Below, piece by piece: positions 13,385-14,286 of a DNA stretch of 14,286 bases. Within the stretch, counting starts at the first letter, position 1; every line of letters starts with the position of its first letter. The notes beneath the pieces were generated by a model. It saw only the letters and a list, made by a program, of their open reading frames with translations, was not told the origin of the DNA and ran no database searches. Made by a program: the position numbers and the translations under genes. The stretch covers positions 1-14,286 of the forward strand of contig CALFIT010000281.1 of NCBI GenBank assembly GCA_937877465.1, read 5' to 3'. The stretch is from an uncultured Bacteroidales bacterium (GTDB lineage Bacteria > Bacteroidota > Bacteroidia > Bacteroidales > F082).

Positions 13385-14286
13385 TTATTTCGCGTACTGC
13401 ACGGCCCTTGTTTCGCGGATGACCGTGATCTTGATCTGGCCGGGATAGGTCATCTCGGTCTGTATCTTCCTCGACAGGTCGTAGGCGATGCGGTCGGCGT
13501 CTTGGTCGCTCACCTTGTCGGCACCCACGATGACGCGCAGCTCGCGGCCCGCTTGGATGGCGTAGGTCTTCACCACGCCTTGGTACGACATGGCCATGTC
13601 CTCCAACTTGTTGAGGCGTTGGATATAGGCTTCCACCACTTCGCGGCGGGCGCCGGGACGCGCACCCGAGATGGCGTCGCACACCTGCACGATGGGCGAA
13701 ATCAGGTTGTCCATCTCGATTTCGTCGTGGTGTGCCCCGATGGCGTTGCAGATGTCGGGTTTCTCCTTGAGGCGCTCGGCCACCTTCATGCCGAGGATGG
13801 CGTGCGGCAGCTCTTCTTCGTTCTCGGCCACCTTGCCGATGTCGTGCAGCAGGCCAGCACGTTTGGCGGCTTTCACGTTGAGGCCAAGTTCGGCGGCCAT
13901 GGTGGCGCAGAGCTTGGCGGTCTCGATGGAGTGTTGCAAGAGGTTCTGCCCGTAGCTGGTGCGGTACTTCATGCGACCGATCATCTTGATGAGTTCGGGA
14001 TGGAGGTTGTGGATGCCGAGGTCGATTGACGTGCGCTTGCCCGTTTCGACAATCTCTTGCTCCACTTGTTTCTCCACCTTGTGGACCACCTCTTCGATGC
14101 GGGCGGGGTGGATGCGACCGTCGGTGACGAGTTTCTGCAACGACAAGCGTGCGATTTCGCGGCGGATGGGGTCGAAGCCGGAGATGAGGATGGCGTCGGG
14201 GCTGTCGTCGATAATGATCTCGACGCCCGTCATCGACTCAAGGGTGCGGATGTTGCGGCCTTCGCGACCGATGATGCGGCCCTTGA
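13385..14286 (-). CDS. rny: Ribonuclease Y, 5' end beyond window
   Basis: Membrane-anchored endoribonuclease that initiates mRNA decay. 299 residues are visible, about the C-terminal 60% of a ~510-520-residue family. The right edge cuts within the KH domain, whose RNA-binding GxxG loop is seen as IIGREGRNIR (visible residues 4-13). The catalytic HD domain follows: HSIETAK with H118, LLHDIGK with H147-D148, and GAHHDE with H185-H186. The C-terminal region ends IKITVIRETRAVQYAK, a typical family ending. The N-terminal membrane helix and coiled coil lie outside the window. The reading frame continues through the edge without a stop, so the internal ATG near 14233 is not the start. The radical SAM gene follows after 6 bases. 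Confidence 0.97.
   Translation of the reverse strand, partial: KGRIIGREGRNIRTLESMTGVEIIIDDSPDAILISGFDPIRREIARLSLQKLVTDGRIHPARIEEVVHKVEKQVEQEIVETGKRTSIDLGIHNLHPELIKMIGRMKYRTSYGQNLLQHSIETAKLCATMAAELGLNVKAAKRAGLLHDIGKVAENEEELPHAILGMKVAERLKEKPDICNAIGAHHDEIEMDNLISPIVQVCDAISGARPGARREVVEAYIQRLNKLEDMAMSYQGVVKTYAIQAGRELRVIVGADKVSDQDADRIAYDLSRKIQTEMTYPGQIKITVIRETRAVQYAK

Noticed and set aside
1..14286. A defence, secretion or biosynthetic gene cluster
   Set aside because: All fourteen genes match envelope, RNA, nucleotide or repair families; no nuclease/toxin pair, phage gene, transposase or assembly-line enzyme was found.

Overview
The window reads as chromosomal DNA of a member of the Bacteroidetes, most likely order Bacteroidales. 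The reasons are a Bacteroidetes-type lipoprotein signal (FSSC followed by KK), promoter regions carrying TANNTTTG -7 elements instead of TATAAT boxes, the near absence of Shine-Dalgarno sequences, a combined HU-like/SPOR protein known mainly from this phylum, and Bacteroidetes-style versions of the sugar transferase, KdsB, LptG, Tgt and deoxynucleoside kinase. Species cannot be fixed from the sequence alone. Coding density is very high: no gene-free stretch exceeds about 105 bases. I found no tRNA, rRNA, CRISPR array, insertion sequence or phage gene.

Region 1 (1-3413, minus strand) is an envelope-sugar group read leftward: a Gfo/Idh/MocA oxidoreductase, an exported lipoprotein of unknown function, and a polyprenyl-phosphate sugar transferase that starts surface glycan synthesis and runs off the left edge. 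The lipoprotein stop and transferase start overlap as ATGA. Region 2 (3414-4170) is a divergent promoter and pcm (protein repair methyltransferase) on the plus strand, ending 2 bases from the convergent yjgR-like ATPase gene.

Region 3 (4173-11380, minus strand) is a long series of housekeeping genes read leftward: tgt, lptG, a 104-base gap, deoxynucleoside kinase, kdsB, an HU-like/SPOR membrane protein, trmB, a spacer made almost wholly of 7-base repeats, and the yjgR-like HerA/FtsK ATPase. It combines tRNA modification (tgt, trmB), LPS building and export (kdsB, lptG), dNTP salvage and probable DNA/envelope linkage. Gene junctions are 0-8 bases or overlapping, except at the two spacers.

Region 4 (11381-14286) is a divergent promoter containing a perfect 18-base palindrome, a membrane family-2 glycosyltransferase (plus), then a convergent pair of minus genes: a COG0731-type radical SAM protein and the C-terminal part of RNase Y, cut by the right edge.

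I see no clear new multi-gene system. The most unusual signals are the heptanucleotide repeats (an intergenic array that supplies the trmB stop codon, and a second array inside the yjgR reading frame), a Tgt without the three zinc-binding cysteines, the HU/SPOR fusion, and the palindrome between tgt and the glycosyltransferase.
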